From Hirudinaria manillensis (lineage: Eukaryota; Annelida; Clitellata; Hirudinida; Hirudinidae): a DNA stretch of 64,000 nt. Both the position numbers and the translations under genes were made by a program. The notes under the pieces were generated by a model, which searched no databases, was not told where the DNA came from, and saw only the letters and a list, made by a program, of their open reading frames with translations. The stretch covers positions 9,485,001 to 9,549,000 of the forward strand of contig CM067536.1 of assembly GCA_034509925.1 (NCBI GenBank), in the 5' to 3' direction. Shown in pieces: positions 47,993 through 61,000 of this stretch; within the stretch, counting starts at the first letter, position 1, and each line of letters opens with the position of its first letter.

Positions 47993-48115
47993 TGGAGTGC
48001 CATCAAAAGTTATTGATTGCAACGATCAAAATAATTAGAGTGCCTGGGAGTTGTTTTCGAGTTTCATAATTCGGAATGATTGTCTAAGGGAAGAGTGAAT
48101 AGACATAATCTGGTA

Positions 48116-51100
48116 ATGGCGTTTCGCAAAAGCTATGCCAAAAAGGAGTCTAAACGTCTATCCGTGAGACCTGATGAGACTTTGCGTTTGCCTCCCATCA
48201 ATTTTCCGAATGTTGATGGGATGCGAACGAACACCAACTTATTGAATTTCAGGTTATCTAAAGAAAAGCGGGAGCTTAACAATAAAATGCTGTAAGTAAT
48301 ACCTACATAAATCGTAGTTAACTGTTATAGAAAACTGTATTTACAGCTTAAAGGAGGCCACCCAGCGATACGAAAAGGCGAAACAGCTTTTTGATTCCCG
48401 GCCCAGACATCCGGAGCCACAATATCCAAGAGAAGTTAGAGATCATCAAAGTTTAACTGGTGTAAAACATTTTTTAAATTCAAGAACATGTTTAGATGAT
48501 GACTGAAGCTCGTCTTCAGAGGATGAATTATCAATTGTTAAGAGAATGTGTCCAGAAAGCGCCAGTTCCGGAACTTCAGCAACACTGGATCGACGGAATA
48601 TTTAAAAGGATACCAAAATCATTAAAAGCCCAAAATACGATGCAAACGATTATTAACTGCTTGATCGAAGAAATGAGAAATGACTTCATTGATGCAATGA
48701 AGGAATTATCGGGTAAGTTCTTAAGAATTATACTAAACCATAAAAAGCGCCTTTAATAAAGCAAAATCAATTTGCTCCTAGTTTCTAGGATATTACTTTC
48801 TCCTGAACAGTTTGGACAGGGACGTAACACTGCACATAACAAAAGATGTTTAAATAAATCATTGGATTTGAGGAAGCTTGATGGTCCTTCTCGATCTGAA
48901 AATTTCTTGGAATCCAAAAGAAAAATAAGCTTAAATCTTCATCTTTATCGCCAGAGCATCACAAAAATATTTGACTTCGGAAGGCTTTTTCTGGATACCC
49001 GTGATGTCTGCGATTTCCACGGAATATGGTAATTGTTGCTTGTATTCCTAAGATCTAAAGTTCTGTAAAGTAGAAGTTCTGCTAGGCATTATTTTGTAGC
49101 AAAAAATCACCACTTTCTCTGGCAAATTTGGACGCCATCATTTCGAAAGAATGTGACACATTCGAAGAGGATGTCATGTCAAAGTATGTAATAAAAATGT
49201 GTTGGGTTGAACATGGGTAATCAATTCGTTCTTTTTCAAGATGGTTTCCGGAGATTGTAAAGATAGTGAAATTTTATAAAAAGATGGAAGGGCTAAAAAA
49301 GAATCAAATAAGGGGTTACCATAGATGCTTAAATAATGTCATATCTGTACAAGTTAGTTCTATTTATAGTATGTGTAATTCTTGAAGGATGATCTAAATA
49401 ACTATACTTTATAATATATTGAAATAGTTGCAAAGTGTCCTCCAAAGATCGGTAGATTCATGGATGAAGCTAATATCATCCAACGCTAATGTCCAGTTTG
49501 ATTACCAATTGTACTTCAAGGCTGCGCTGACATTTGAAGATGGAGTCATACAATTTTATCCATCGTTCGAAGATTTTGAAGTAACCCTATGCGAAGTTGT
49601 CGACAAGATATTAGCAACTTTGCAATTGGTTGGTTAAGTTACCTATTAAATTGTAAATAAAATTTATAAATTAGTTTTTAATATCAAGTAAATACCTTCT
49701 TGTTAGGATAGTTAGTGACTTCTCCAACCTTATCCCCTCAATTAGTACTCCGTACACCGTATTACTTGTGTTATTTCTCGACGAGATCTTTCGGAAACTT
49801 GCCTTTTTCGAAAAACCAATAAGTAGAAACAAAGCAATAAGAATCTACGATATTCCCTTCCAACTAGTAAGCTAGTTAATATTTATTTTAATAATATAAT
49901 CGCGTAAATAATATCTGTCTTAATTTATGTACACTTACCGAGCATAAGACAAGTTGGCTTTGTAATAGCAAAAATGATAATGGTATATCAACCAGAAATT
50001 GGTTGGACAGATACCCCAAATTTCCAAAAATTTCTAGCGATACATTTCTCCAAATGAATAATTATTTGGTTCCAATAGGTTTTTGATTCTTGAAATATTA
50101 TTCAATAGACAGTAGCTCGGAAGTTTAAATTTGTTGCGCGCCAAGAGGTATCATTTGGGGACATAGTCGCAGGATTATAGAAACAATTAAATAGCTGGGT
50201 TCCCTTCGACATCTGTTTCTCTTCAGATTTGCTCATTTTTATTTTTGACTTTTTGATTTTTTCGATTACATCTATGGGATTGAGAGGCCATCAGCAATCT
50301 TACTTTATTAAGTGTTGACACACCTTCCCTAAAACCGTGAAATAACTGAAATGGCGCCGTTGAGGTTGTTGTTTATTCAAGAGTAAATATAAGTAGAATA
50401 AAAACAGGTATTCGATAACTATTTGCATTAAGCCTTGTTTGGTATGGAAATAGACCACTTTTTTGGTGTCATGGATATTTACTAAGATGAGCCTTGTTCC
50501 AATACATCTCAATAGGCATGTCAATTTTTATGAGAATGTTTTGGAGAGGTCGACATGTTATAATAGCCGTCTGCAACAGACTTAAAAGGTGATTTCACTT
50601 GAATCAGCCTATTTTTTCTGGCTATCAAAGAGGCGGAGGTTGTTTTGGAAATGATGAATCGTACGAGAATGGATGTCGACGAAAATGGGAGTTTTTTGAT
50701 TAGCTTAGGAACCTTTTCATTTTATTTTCATTAGGAGCATAAGTTATTTGTCTCTTGAACCTTCGGCACTTCTTGTACTCAAAAGTTTAGGTGTGCTTCC
50801 AAGTCGTTCTAATTTCTTCCAATTCGTTTTTAAACTCTCAGCTTTCAGTTATAAAATAACTCTAGCTTTGTTGAGAAACGTTGGTTCATAAATATTCTCA
50901 AATCAATAACTGAATGATTATCTCTTGTTGCACCAGGTTCCCTCTCTCAGTTCATATTTGTCAGAAGATCAGAGTTTTTATGATTACCAGTATATTGCAT
51001 GTAAACTTCCTCGAGAGAATGTTGAAAAGATTTATTGTTTAACAAAGAACATTTTGAAAATCCGGTTTGCAGAAGCTGAAGAGCACATGAAATGGTTCAG

Positions 51101-54100
51101 TGAGTTGAATATATATTTGAATTGTTATTCAATGTGAATTTAAGCAACAATTGCAACTTCCTGTTTGGGACTCAGAAAGTTAGATTAAACATGATGTTTT
51201 TAATAAATATTTCAATTAGGAGAGGAATTTCTTAAGATAATGGATGGCAGTGCTCTGCTGGAAGTTGAAAATACTTTTGTCAAGCCTGATAAGTCATTCA
51301 ATGACTATTTGGAAGTATGACAAAATAAATTTTTGAATTTATGTCATTTAAAAAATGCTTAATATGATATAACATTTGAATCCAATGGTCTTAAGGCTAT
51401 TGAGATGTTAATATTATTTATGATTTGAGTGAAATATAGTATTTTCTAGTAGTATTATTGTTTTGTCATTGGTGTTTTCTATTGAAGCTTTCAAATTCAT
51501 ATAAGAAAATGGCTGAAGAGATCTGTCTACTTCCCAAGGAATTGACTCTTGATCTTTTGATTGTTGACTGCGATGACCTTAAACGAGATCTCATAAAAGC
51601 TGCAAGATCACTTTCTCAGCATATTCTCAGCAAGATGGCTTCTGAACTGGTTTTTGAGGGTGAAAGGTAGCCTTTGCTGATGTTTTATAGTTATTCTTTA
51701 GGAATATTTTATTAGTTGATTTTCATAACAAATGCCATTAAAGATAATTAACTATTTGATTAGTTGTTAGTATTACCTAATGATTGCTTGGTCATGTCTG
51801 CATGATGAGGTGCCAAATTTGTTTTAAACAGAATAAGAAACGATTATAATGACATCTTTGTCAAAGCCAGTGCCACCCCTCTCACTAGTGAGCAACTCAT
51901 CAATCTAATAGAATTCATAGAATCTGCCAGAGTGAAAGAGCTTATCCACTTGGAAAAAAGAGTTGAAACTTATGGCATTCGTCTGCTTCAAGTGGCAGAA
52001 TTTTATCTTTTTCCAGTTGATCAACTATTACTCAATGTGGAAGTTTTCCAGTGGAGGGAAAAAATCAAGCCTGTTTTTGAGCAGTCAGGGGAGGTAAGGG
52101 GATTTAAAATTACAATGTTACCATTTTGAACTATGTTTACAATTACAGTAATAAAAAGATCACTATCATCACCGACTACGACTACAGGACGATATTAAAT
52201 TTTTGTAACTATGAGGAATAATTTTGTTTGCCAGAGGACAGAGTCCATGAAGAGCTTAGCTCAAAAGATGCTCAAGTCGTCGAGTTTGAATGTATTTGAT
52301 GAAATAAGTCAAATTAGGAAAAAGGCAGATGAATTTAGTGATTATGCAGATATCGAGCAAATGGGTTTCTACGCTAGAGTCGTCAAAGAGGTTCAGGTGC
52401 GATATATTTTTGTTTTACTTTTATTAGTTTTAATTGTCATTGATGTTTCAATGAATATTTGGTCATCAATTAGATCAAATTATTGTATCTGTTATTTAAT
52501 TAGCTTATTTAACTAAGTTTGTTTGTGCAAGTTGATACTCCTGTTCAAGGTGGTTGCAATAGTTATGATGTACATTCCAAACCTTGCTATTAGTGCCTTT
52601 GGGGAAGAGAGCTGCAATGTACATCCATGTTTGCAATGCTGCTGAATAGCCTTAATCATCTAAATAGAGCAGGATATAATGTCATCAATTTATTTTATTT
52701 ATTTATTAATTGAAGTCTGGTGCACCTAAAACTCAGTGTCTTTCATTTATGACTTATTATCCATTTATAAATGAATGAGTTTTCCAAATTTAATAAAGAT
52801 TATGGATTAAATATTTAAAGATTCTTCAAGATTTTGAGGTGAAAATCAAAATCAAAAATTTATATGGGATTTTAAGATGAGGCTGGCAGAATCAGTTGAA
52901 AGAGGAAAGTGGATCAACAGGGAAGAGATGATGTACAAAATCGACGTAACGAGTTTTCAAGAAGCCGACGACGTTGCTGCAGTCCTCGATCTTTACTACA
53001 GACTCTTTATGGTGGTATCGAAGTGGACAAGGGCTGAAAAGAGGCAAAGACAATCATTGAAGTTTAATTTAACCAAATTACAAATTAAAACTCTCCTAGT
53101 TATATACTTTCTTGGAATGTTTGGATGTTGTTTTAAGTTTTTGTTTTCCTTGTCTTCAGTTGATGGCTGCTGCAATGGTGGATGTGAAAGGTCAATAATT
53201 AACATCAGATTTATCTGATAGATACTAATTTCAGAAATAGGCCATTTTTGAAAATGGGTTTTGTAATTGCTAAAATGGTAATGATATTAATAGCAATGAG
53301 TGCCCTTTCTTTGCATCAGGTGGATGGATGGCACTTTTCTAGAACTCTCAGCTAGTCAGATAGAAGCAGACTTAGAAGACTATACTCAAGAATTGTACAA
53401 GGTCAACAAACAACTTTCAAATAGATTCAGGAAAATGCTAAAGATTTCAGATGGAGAATCACATCAGTGTAATTTTCCACCAGTCTTATCTGTGATTTCC
53501 AAAGTACTGGAAGCCATGAAAAAGTTTAGGGTATGTTTTGCTAAAGTGCCAATGTGAGTCCAATGTGTCATAACACTTAATCACTTTTTAACTATAAAGT
53601 ATTTTTAAGTGTCTGGAAAATTCATTTCTTTTTCTAGGGTCACATTCCTGTCATCTTGGTTCTATGCAACCTTGGATTGAGGACTCGACACTGGCTAAAA
53701 ATGAGTGAAATAGCAATGTTCGATCTAACGCCTGACTCTAGTACTACTCTCAGGAGGATGCTGGCACTTAACTTGGGTCCATTCATGGAACAATTTGAGG
53801 CAATCAGTACATCTGCTTCTAAGGTTTGAGTTTAAATAATTTGTTATTATAAGTTTATTATTTAGATTGTTTGAGATAAACAAACTTTTGGAGAAAACAA
53901 AAATAAATCAATTCAATGACAGAAATGCTAAGTACTTAGCCTTAGAAATGAGCAGCTGTGATTTGAAATCCTCTCACAGTGGCAGAAAAGCAAGAGCTGT
54001 AACCAATATAAACACAACAATGTCAATAATAATGACTAATAATAATGATATCACCAAGAATTTAACCTGCTACTGAGCTAAACAAGTACCTAAGTGAAAT

Positions 54101-55041
54101 TTATCCTATGCATTGCACATTGTTAACAAGTGCTATTGTAATGATCAGGAATTCTCACTTGAAAAGGCCATGAACAAGATGAAAGAAGATTGGAAGGATA
54201 TGGCTTTTAGTATTGTACAGTACAGGGACACAGGTTTGACTTTCTGTTTATAAATAATTAAGTAAATAGGACAATAAAATATTTAAATCAAACTAATAAA
54301 ACACTCAAATTGGTTTCAAATTCAAAGATTAACATATAAAGTATTCAAAACAAATCTTATATAAAAAGTGTAATCTAACCAGCCAATTTTCCACATTCAA
54401 GGGCTGTCAGTGCTGGCCTCAGTAGATGAAGTACAGATGATGCTAGAAGATCAGGTTTTCTTTGGTCAAAAAAAAACTGAAACTGATAAATTTAAGAACT
54501 AGCTAAAAAATCCTTCATTGTCAACACTTAGATTGTCAAGACTCAGACCATGCGAGGCTCCCCTTTCATTAAACCATTTGAAAAGCATGTAAAAGCTTGG
54601 GAAGACAGGATGATTTTCATACAAGATGCTATATCTGAGTGGTTGAAGGTCCAATCCCAGTGGTTGTATCTCAGTCCTATCTTCGGTTCTCAGGACATTA
54701 CTAGGCAGATGCCGAACGAGTCGAGAATGTTTAAGGCCGTCGACGAGAAATGGCGAAATCTCATGAGTTATCTTTCCTCTCATCCGATGGTTTGAATCGT
54801 TTGTTATTTTTGTTTGGTTTGATGAGATGCCATTTACATGCATCTTATTTAAAAAATCTTGAAACAGTTCTTTTTGGATGAATTCTTAGGAAAATATTCA
54901 GATATTTCTAAATCTCCAGGTTCTTTCTGCTACAAATTATCCAAATCTGATGGAAGTATTAAAAGAATGCATGATGCTTTTAGACTCGATTTTGAAGGGT
55001 CTCAACATCTATCTTGAAGACAAGAGACTCTATTTTCCTAG
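48116..55041 (+). CDS. Dynein heavy chain tail exons (1-19)
   Basis: Exons: 48116-48291, 48347-48434, 48496-48712, 48782-49028, 49100-49183, 49241-49352, 49428-49628, 50937-51099, 51220-51314, 51488-51666, 51832-52093, 52235-52396, 52877-53043, 53320-53530, 53638-53823, 54149-54233, 54402-54454, 54532-54789, 54920-55041. The phases close throughout. The tail binds intermediate or light chains and doublet A-tubules in this family. [41 protein letters not shown] (across 53043/53320) and [14 protein letters not shown] are typical tail and linker-start signatures. The 1.3-kb intron 49629-50936 has no other gene that I recognise. Confidence 0.85.
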
Positions 55042-58000
55042 GTGAGGAAAAGATATAAGTTTTTTAACATTTCCATAATTTGAAGCTTGGTGAAATAATA
55101 AACATTTTTTTGCAATGATAGTTATAATTTTAAGATTCTTTTTCCTGTCAAATGATGAAATGCTGGAAATCTTATCTGAGACAAAAGATCCCACAAGGGT
55201 CGAGAGCCACCTAAAAAAATGCTTTGAGGGCATCAGCAAACTTCAGTTTGACGAGGAACTCAACATTTCTGCCATGTTTAGCACTGAAATGGAAAAGGTT
55301 CAAATTTTGGTTGCAGATCTGAAAGATACACTTTATTCTACATCAGACTATCAGATGCGTAGTCTGCATGTATTTTCTATGTTATGGAAATAGAGCTTAA
55401 TTTGATCATATAAATGAATAACATTTTTTTATGGCCAATTTTGTTCACTTGTTGAGTGGTAATAATGTTATCGGTTTAATTAATTTCTTGTTGGCAATCA
55501 TTTCTTTTATTTTTATTACTGATGCAGAACTCAACACAGTTGAATCTTATTATGCATATAAATAGGTTGATTTCTTTGAGATGGTCTCCACCAAAGAGGC
55601 CAAGGGGGCTGTAGAAAGGTGGCTTCTTAGAGTTCAAGAAGTCATGTTTATTTCCATAAAGGAAGTAATTTTAAAGTCCCATAAGGTGAATTGTCTTTCT
55701 AAAGAAAAAGATTCATCAAAGCAATTAAAAATAGTATTTTAAGATAAAAATATTTTATTTGATTTCTTTATAAATATTTGCATTGAAATGTGACTTGAAA
55801 TTCAACTAAAGTTTGGATCTCTGCTAAATATTTCAGGCTTACATGTGCACGGATAGGGTTCGTTGGGTTAGGGGATGGCCCGGCCAGGTGGTCCTGTGCG
55901 TCTCCCAGATGCGGTGGACTTCCGACGTGCACGACGCGATCCGAACTTCTGCCGTCAGAAGCTTTTGGCTTCGGCTCGACGAACAACTATCCGAGATAGT
56001 GGAGCTGGTCTGCATTTGAATTTTATTCTTGACTTTGTTCAATGAATGATAATATTAGAAATTTCCTATGATGACGTGTTTAATCGTTCTACGGTAAATT
56101 AGTTTAGAAATTTTCTAGTTCAATTATGGCTACTTCTGGTTGCTTCTTTGTTGAAAACCTTCAAACTCACATATAATTGAAGGTACATTTGCCGAGTAGA
56201 TAGTTATTGGACTTTATTACTTTCGTTTGTGCGATTAAATTTGTTAACGAACGAAGACGAGAACTTTCTCATTTATAAAGGTTCGTGGTAACTTAACTCA
56301 ACATGAGAGAATAACTATGGGAGCCCTGGTAGTCTTGGATGTGCATGCCAGAGATGTCGTTCACGACATGGTTTCTAAAAATGTCTCGGATGAAAAAGAC
56401 TTTGCGTGGTTGGCTCAGTTGAGGTACTATTGGGGCAATGCAGAAGATGTAGGTATAGATGTTGGTAATGATAAGGATGATGTCTACATGTCCATTATCA
56501 ATGCAAGAGCAAGATACGGTTACGAATATCTAGGCAACACCGAGAGGTGAATTTTGAAGGATCGCTTTCGAATATAATTTATATCCGACCCATTTATTCG
56601 TTCTTGTTTTTTTTCAGATTGGTCATCACTCCATTGACTGATAGGTGCTACAGGACACTGATGGGAGCTTTCCATCTCAACCTCAACGGGGCCCCAGAAG
56701 GTCCGGCAGGGACCGGCAAGACGGAAACTACCAAAGATCTTGCCAAGGCCATTGCAGTTCACTGTGTCGTGTTCAACTGTTCAGATGGCCTCGATTATAT
56801 TGCTATGGGAAAGGTCAGGGTCAAACAAAAATTTTGCTTATTTAAAAAATTAGCTGCATGACAAACATTGAAAATGATATGGTGTAGATTTTATAAATTT
56901 TTTAAATATCGACAAATTCTGTTTTTTAATTGAAGTTGTCATTAATCAACTTAAGTCATTTTAAACATGATGTATTACCTCGTGCAATGAACAAAATCAA
57001 AATAAAAAAGAAATTAGATAAACCAAATAATTATATTTGCTTTAAAATTAACTACAGTTCTTCAAGGGACTAGCCTCTTCTGGAGCATGGTCATGTTTTG
57101 ATGAATTTAATAGGATCGAACTTGAGGTTCTGTCCGTGGTCGCCCAGCAGGTAATTAAGGAAGTATATAATATCAATTAATATAATGGCTATTCTATTGA
57201 ATAATTTTGCAGATCTTGTGCATCATGAATGCAATTCAGGCTCAGGAGCAGATGTTTACTTTCGAGGGCACCCGTTTATCTCTCAACCCGAATTGCTTTA
57301 TATGCGTCACCATGAATCCAGGATACGCGGGCAGATCCGAACTGCCCGACAACCTGAGGGTTTTGTTTAGGACGGTCGCCATGATGGTCCCCGATTACGC
57401 CCTGATTGCCGAGATAAGCCTTTACTCGTACGGTTTTTTGGATGCCAGGAGGTTATCCGTGAAAATCATTACGACTTATAGGCTCTGTTCGGAGCAGCTC
57501 TCTTCGCAATTTCATTACGACTATGGAATGAGAGCGGTCAAGGCCGTTTTGAGTGCAGCTGGGAACCTCAAGTTGTGTCACAAGGAGATTAATGAAGATG
57601 TTTTGGTACGTGTATTGGCATGTGTATTGGCCACATCAGTCTTTTTTGTTGAAAATTATGAACCATTTTCATTTATTACTTCATTCATATTAAATAATAA
57701 CATTAGTGTCTGAAGTAATATTATTGATAATAACAATAATTGTATTAATATATTAAAAATTTCTTCATTTCATCAAAATGAGGGATCCCTAACCCCTAAG
57801 CACTGAAACAAATTTATGTAATGAACACAACACAATAAGTGCAGAAAAGAATAGATAAATAAAAAGAGTATGTTGTTGCCTAATTATGAAATGATTGTTT
57901 AAGTTAATGAATGAAGTGCAAGATTTAAAATACGATAAAAAATACTAAAAATGCGATAATGCTGTTGATTTAACCTTCCAAGGTTTATATTTGTATCTAG

Positions 58001-61000
58001 CTGGTTTTTAGAGCACCCCAGCATTCCCTGGCAATGCAGACTGGGTATCTGCTGTAGTAGTGTAATAATAATAATAATAATAATAATAATATAATAATAA
58101 TAATAATAATAAACTCAAAGTGCCGCACTTTACCCGTTTAGTCGAGCCGTCTCTTCTCGGTTATTGAAGACGTGCAGCCTGCGACTAGTGGAGCTCTTGT
58201 CGTTGCGCAGGCAAAGGATAAATAAATAATAAATTCTAATTTACTTATATCACCTTTAATTGAAGGCCATATCACATATTATAACTCTACATAATTATGA
58301 AATTGTTATTTTTATAAGGTTGATTTCTTTTAAGGTAACTTCTTTCAAAATAAGATATGAAACATTTTAATATGTTTTTGGAGAAATTAAAGCATTCCCA
58401 CTTATTGTCCACTAACAATTATTTAGTTGTTTTTGTAATTTGTTTCAAAGTTGCTGAGATCCATCATGGACATAAACCTCCCAAAATTTCTTTCTCATGA
58501 CATTCCCTTGTTTGAGGGCATCATATCAGACCTGTTTCCAGGAGTCATCCTGTCCAAGATGGAACATTCTATATTTCTTGAAAGCGTAGAACGAATCTGC
58601 AAAAAAAATTGCTTTCAGATGGTACCCTTCTTGAGAGAAAAGATTGTACAGATGTTTGAAATGATGCATGTCAGACATGGGTTAGGCCATTCTAAGTAAC
58701 ATTTCTAATTGTGTTATAGGTGAATATCAGCCAAACAATGACAATTTACAATTACAGTATTGTAAATAATGTTGCATAATATTGTATGTTTGGTAATATT
58801 TTCCAAAACCATTGCAACTATGAACGACCTGTTTCATTTGATTTCAAGCCAATTTTTAAAAAAATCTAATTAAGTTCCAAATTATTCAAGTAAGAATTGA
58901 CTAGGATGGCCTTAATTAGATAATTGTTAAATAAACTTTTATCAGGTTCATGTTAGTCGGGGAACCGCTAGGAGGGAAGTCGGTGGTCATCAAGACCATG
59001 GCAGAGTCGTTGAACCTTTTAAAAAATGAAAACCATGCTAACTTTAAAGGAGCAAAATACAAGGTCATCAATCCAAAATCTATTACCATGGGACAGTTAT
59101 ACGGACAGTTTGATGCAGCTTCTCATGAGGTAGTGTGCATGTTTAATGCTAATTATGATCTAGATATTGCAAAGGTCAAACTTTTTAACATAGACTGGAA
59201 TTACTTTTTCTACAAGCATGCTCTGCATGACGTTTATGAGTTGCAGTGTTTTGTCGACTTTTTATAGTGGTCGGACGGATTGGTCGCAAACACTTTTCGT
59301 GAGTTTGCCTTTGGAAAATCTAAAGAAAGGAAGTGGGTGATATTCGACGGACCGATCGACGCTCTGTGGGTAGAGAACATGAATACCGTTCTCGACGACA
59401 ACAAGAAATTGTGCCTGGCGAGCGGGGAAGTCATCGTCATGCCCGACGCCATGAATGTCATATTCGAAACTCTCGATCTTTCTCAGGCTTCAGTAAGAAA
59501 TTCTTCGCTTTGGCCGTTCGTTCGATCGCAGAAAGTAATCCGTTTTCGATCGAACGCCTAAATATTACGATGCCATCATTATTTTGCCCCTTTTCAGCCT
59601 GCCACAGTCAGCAGATGTGGGATGATCTACTTTGAGTCAAAATCTTTGGGTTGGAAGTGTTTCATGGATTCGTGGCTCGATTCCTTGCCCGATCCGATTC
59701 AAAAATCTAGGAAGCAAATGGAGACCTTTTTAATGTTCGTCCTCGATCCGTCTCTTGATTTCGTGCAACTCAAGTGCAAGGTTAACGTTTGTTTTGTCTG
59801 ATGAATAACTTAAAGCAATGAAGAACAAAGCAAATGTTGGTCTTGCACATTAATATTTTTGACATATAATGTTTGATTATGGTGCTGCTGACAAACATTA
59901 TTTATATATATATATATATATGCATTTATATATATGTATTTATTTCATCTCTCTACATCAAGTATAATTTTTAATAGTGAATGCTTGAATAGAAATAATT
60001 AAACTCACTAAATTCTAACCCTAACCTTATAAGCATAGGTCCGGAAATTAAATTCTCTTTTATGCATAACAGACTGGATATTTGGCAGCCACTCCGATTA
60101 TGCTCGCTCATTCCTTTTTTGAGGTCGCTGCCTCATTAGTCTCTAATGTTTATTCATGTTTCAATGGCAAGGATTCTAGTTTTATTCTGTCCTGTTTGGT
60201 GGTGAGATATTTTTAATGGTTTTTGATTAGTGTTTGTTAAGTAATGAGATTAGAATTATATTTTTGACTTGTTACTATTGGTATTTGTAGTTATTTGTGA
60301 TCACCTGATTATGTTGTAATATAGCAATTAATAAAGATTATCTTCACAGAATGTTTGTCTATGACATCAATGTTTTGGAAAGCATTTAAATAATTTTAAT
60401 ACAATTTTTGAAAGTTTAATGCAAAACTATTATTTCCACATTTAAGTACTTCTCCAATTCAATGATGATTATAAAATAATCATTCGTTCCTTTAAGAGAC
60501 TGATGCTCTTCGGATTGGTATGGACCGTCGGGAGTCTCTTGGATGCGGACGATAGATCAAAGTTTGATTTTTTTTTGAAAGACTTTATGAACAAATCACT
60601 TCCACCAAGTGCAACAGATGCTGGAATGGCACTCACGATGCCCCGAGAATCTCTCTACGATTGCTATGCCGTTACCGACACCTCGACGCATAAAGTTAAT
60701 ACGCATTAGATGATCTTAAAATGTCATGCTTTTGATATATTTTGGTCGAGAGTAAAAAGTTGCACTTAGTAAATGTACTTTATGAATTTCTTTCATTCTT
60801 ATCTTATAACACAATCAGGTCACCCAGTGGTCCACTTGGCTCTCAAAACTGGAAGGAAAATCAGTGGAGAAAAGTGTAATGGTACAGGAGCCCTTAGTTC
60901 CAACCATAGATACTGAAAGATGCAACTTTTTCTTGGAACTCAGCATTAAATATGACAGGCTGGTTGCAAATCTCTATTAAGCACATAAATGGCAATAGTT

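Noticed and set aside
53044-53219. Read-through of dynein exon 13 to a GT donor after GAAAG at about 53189
   Set aside because: It keeps frame but inserts about 50 hydrophobic residues into the conserved [14 protein letters not shown] junction; the GC donor at 53044 gives the expected protein.
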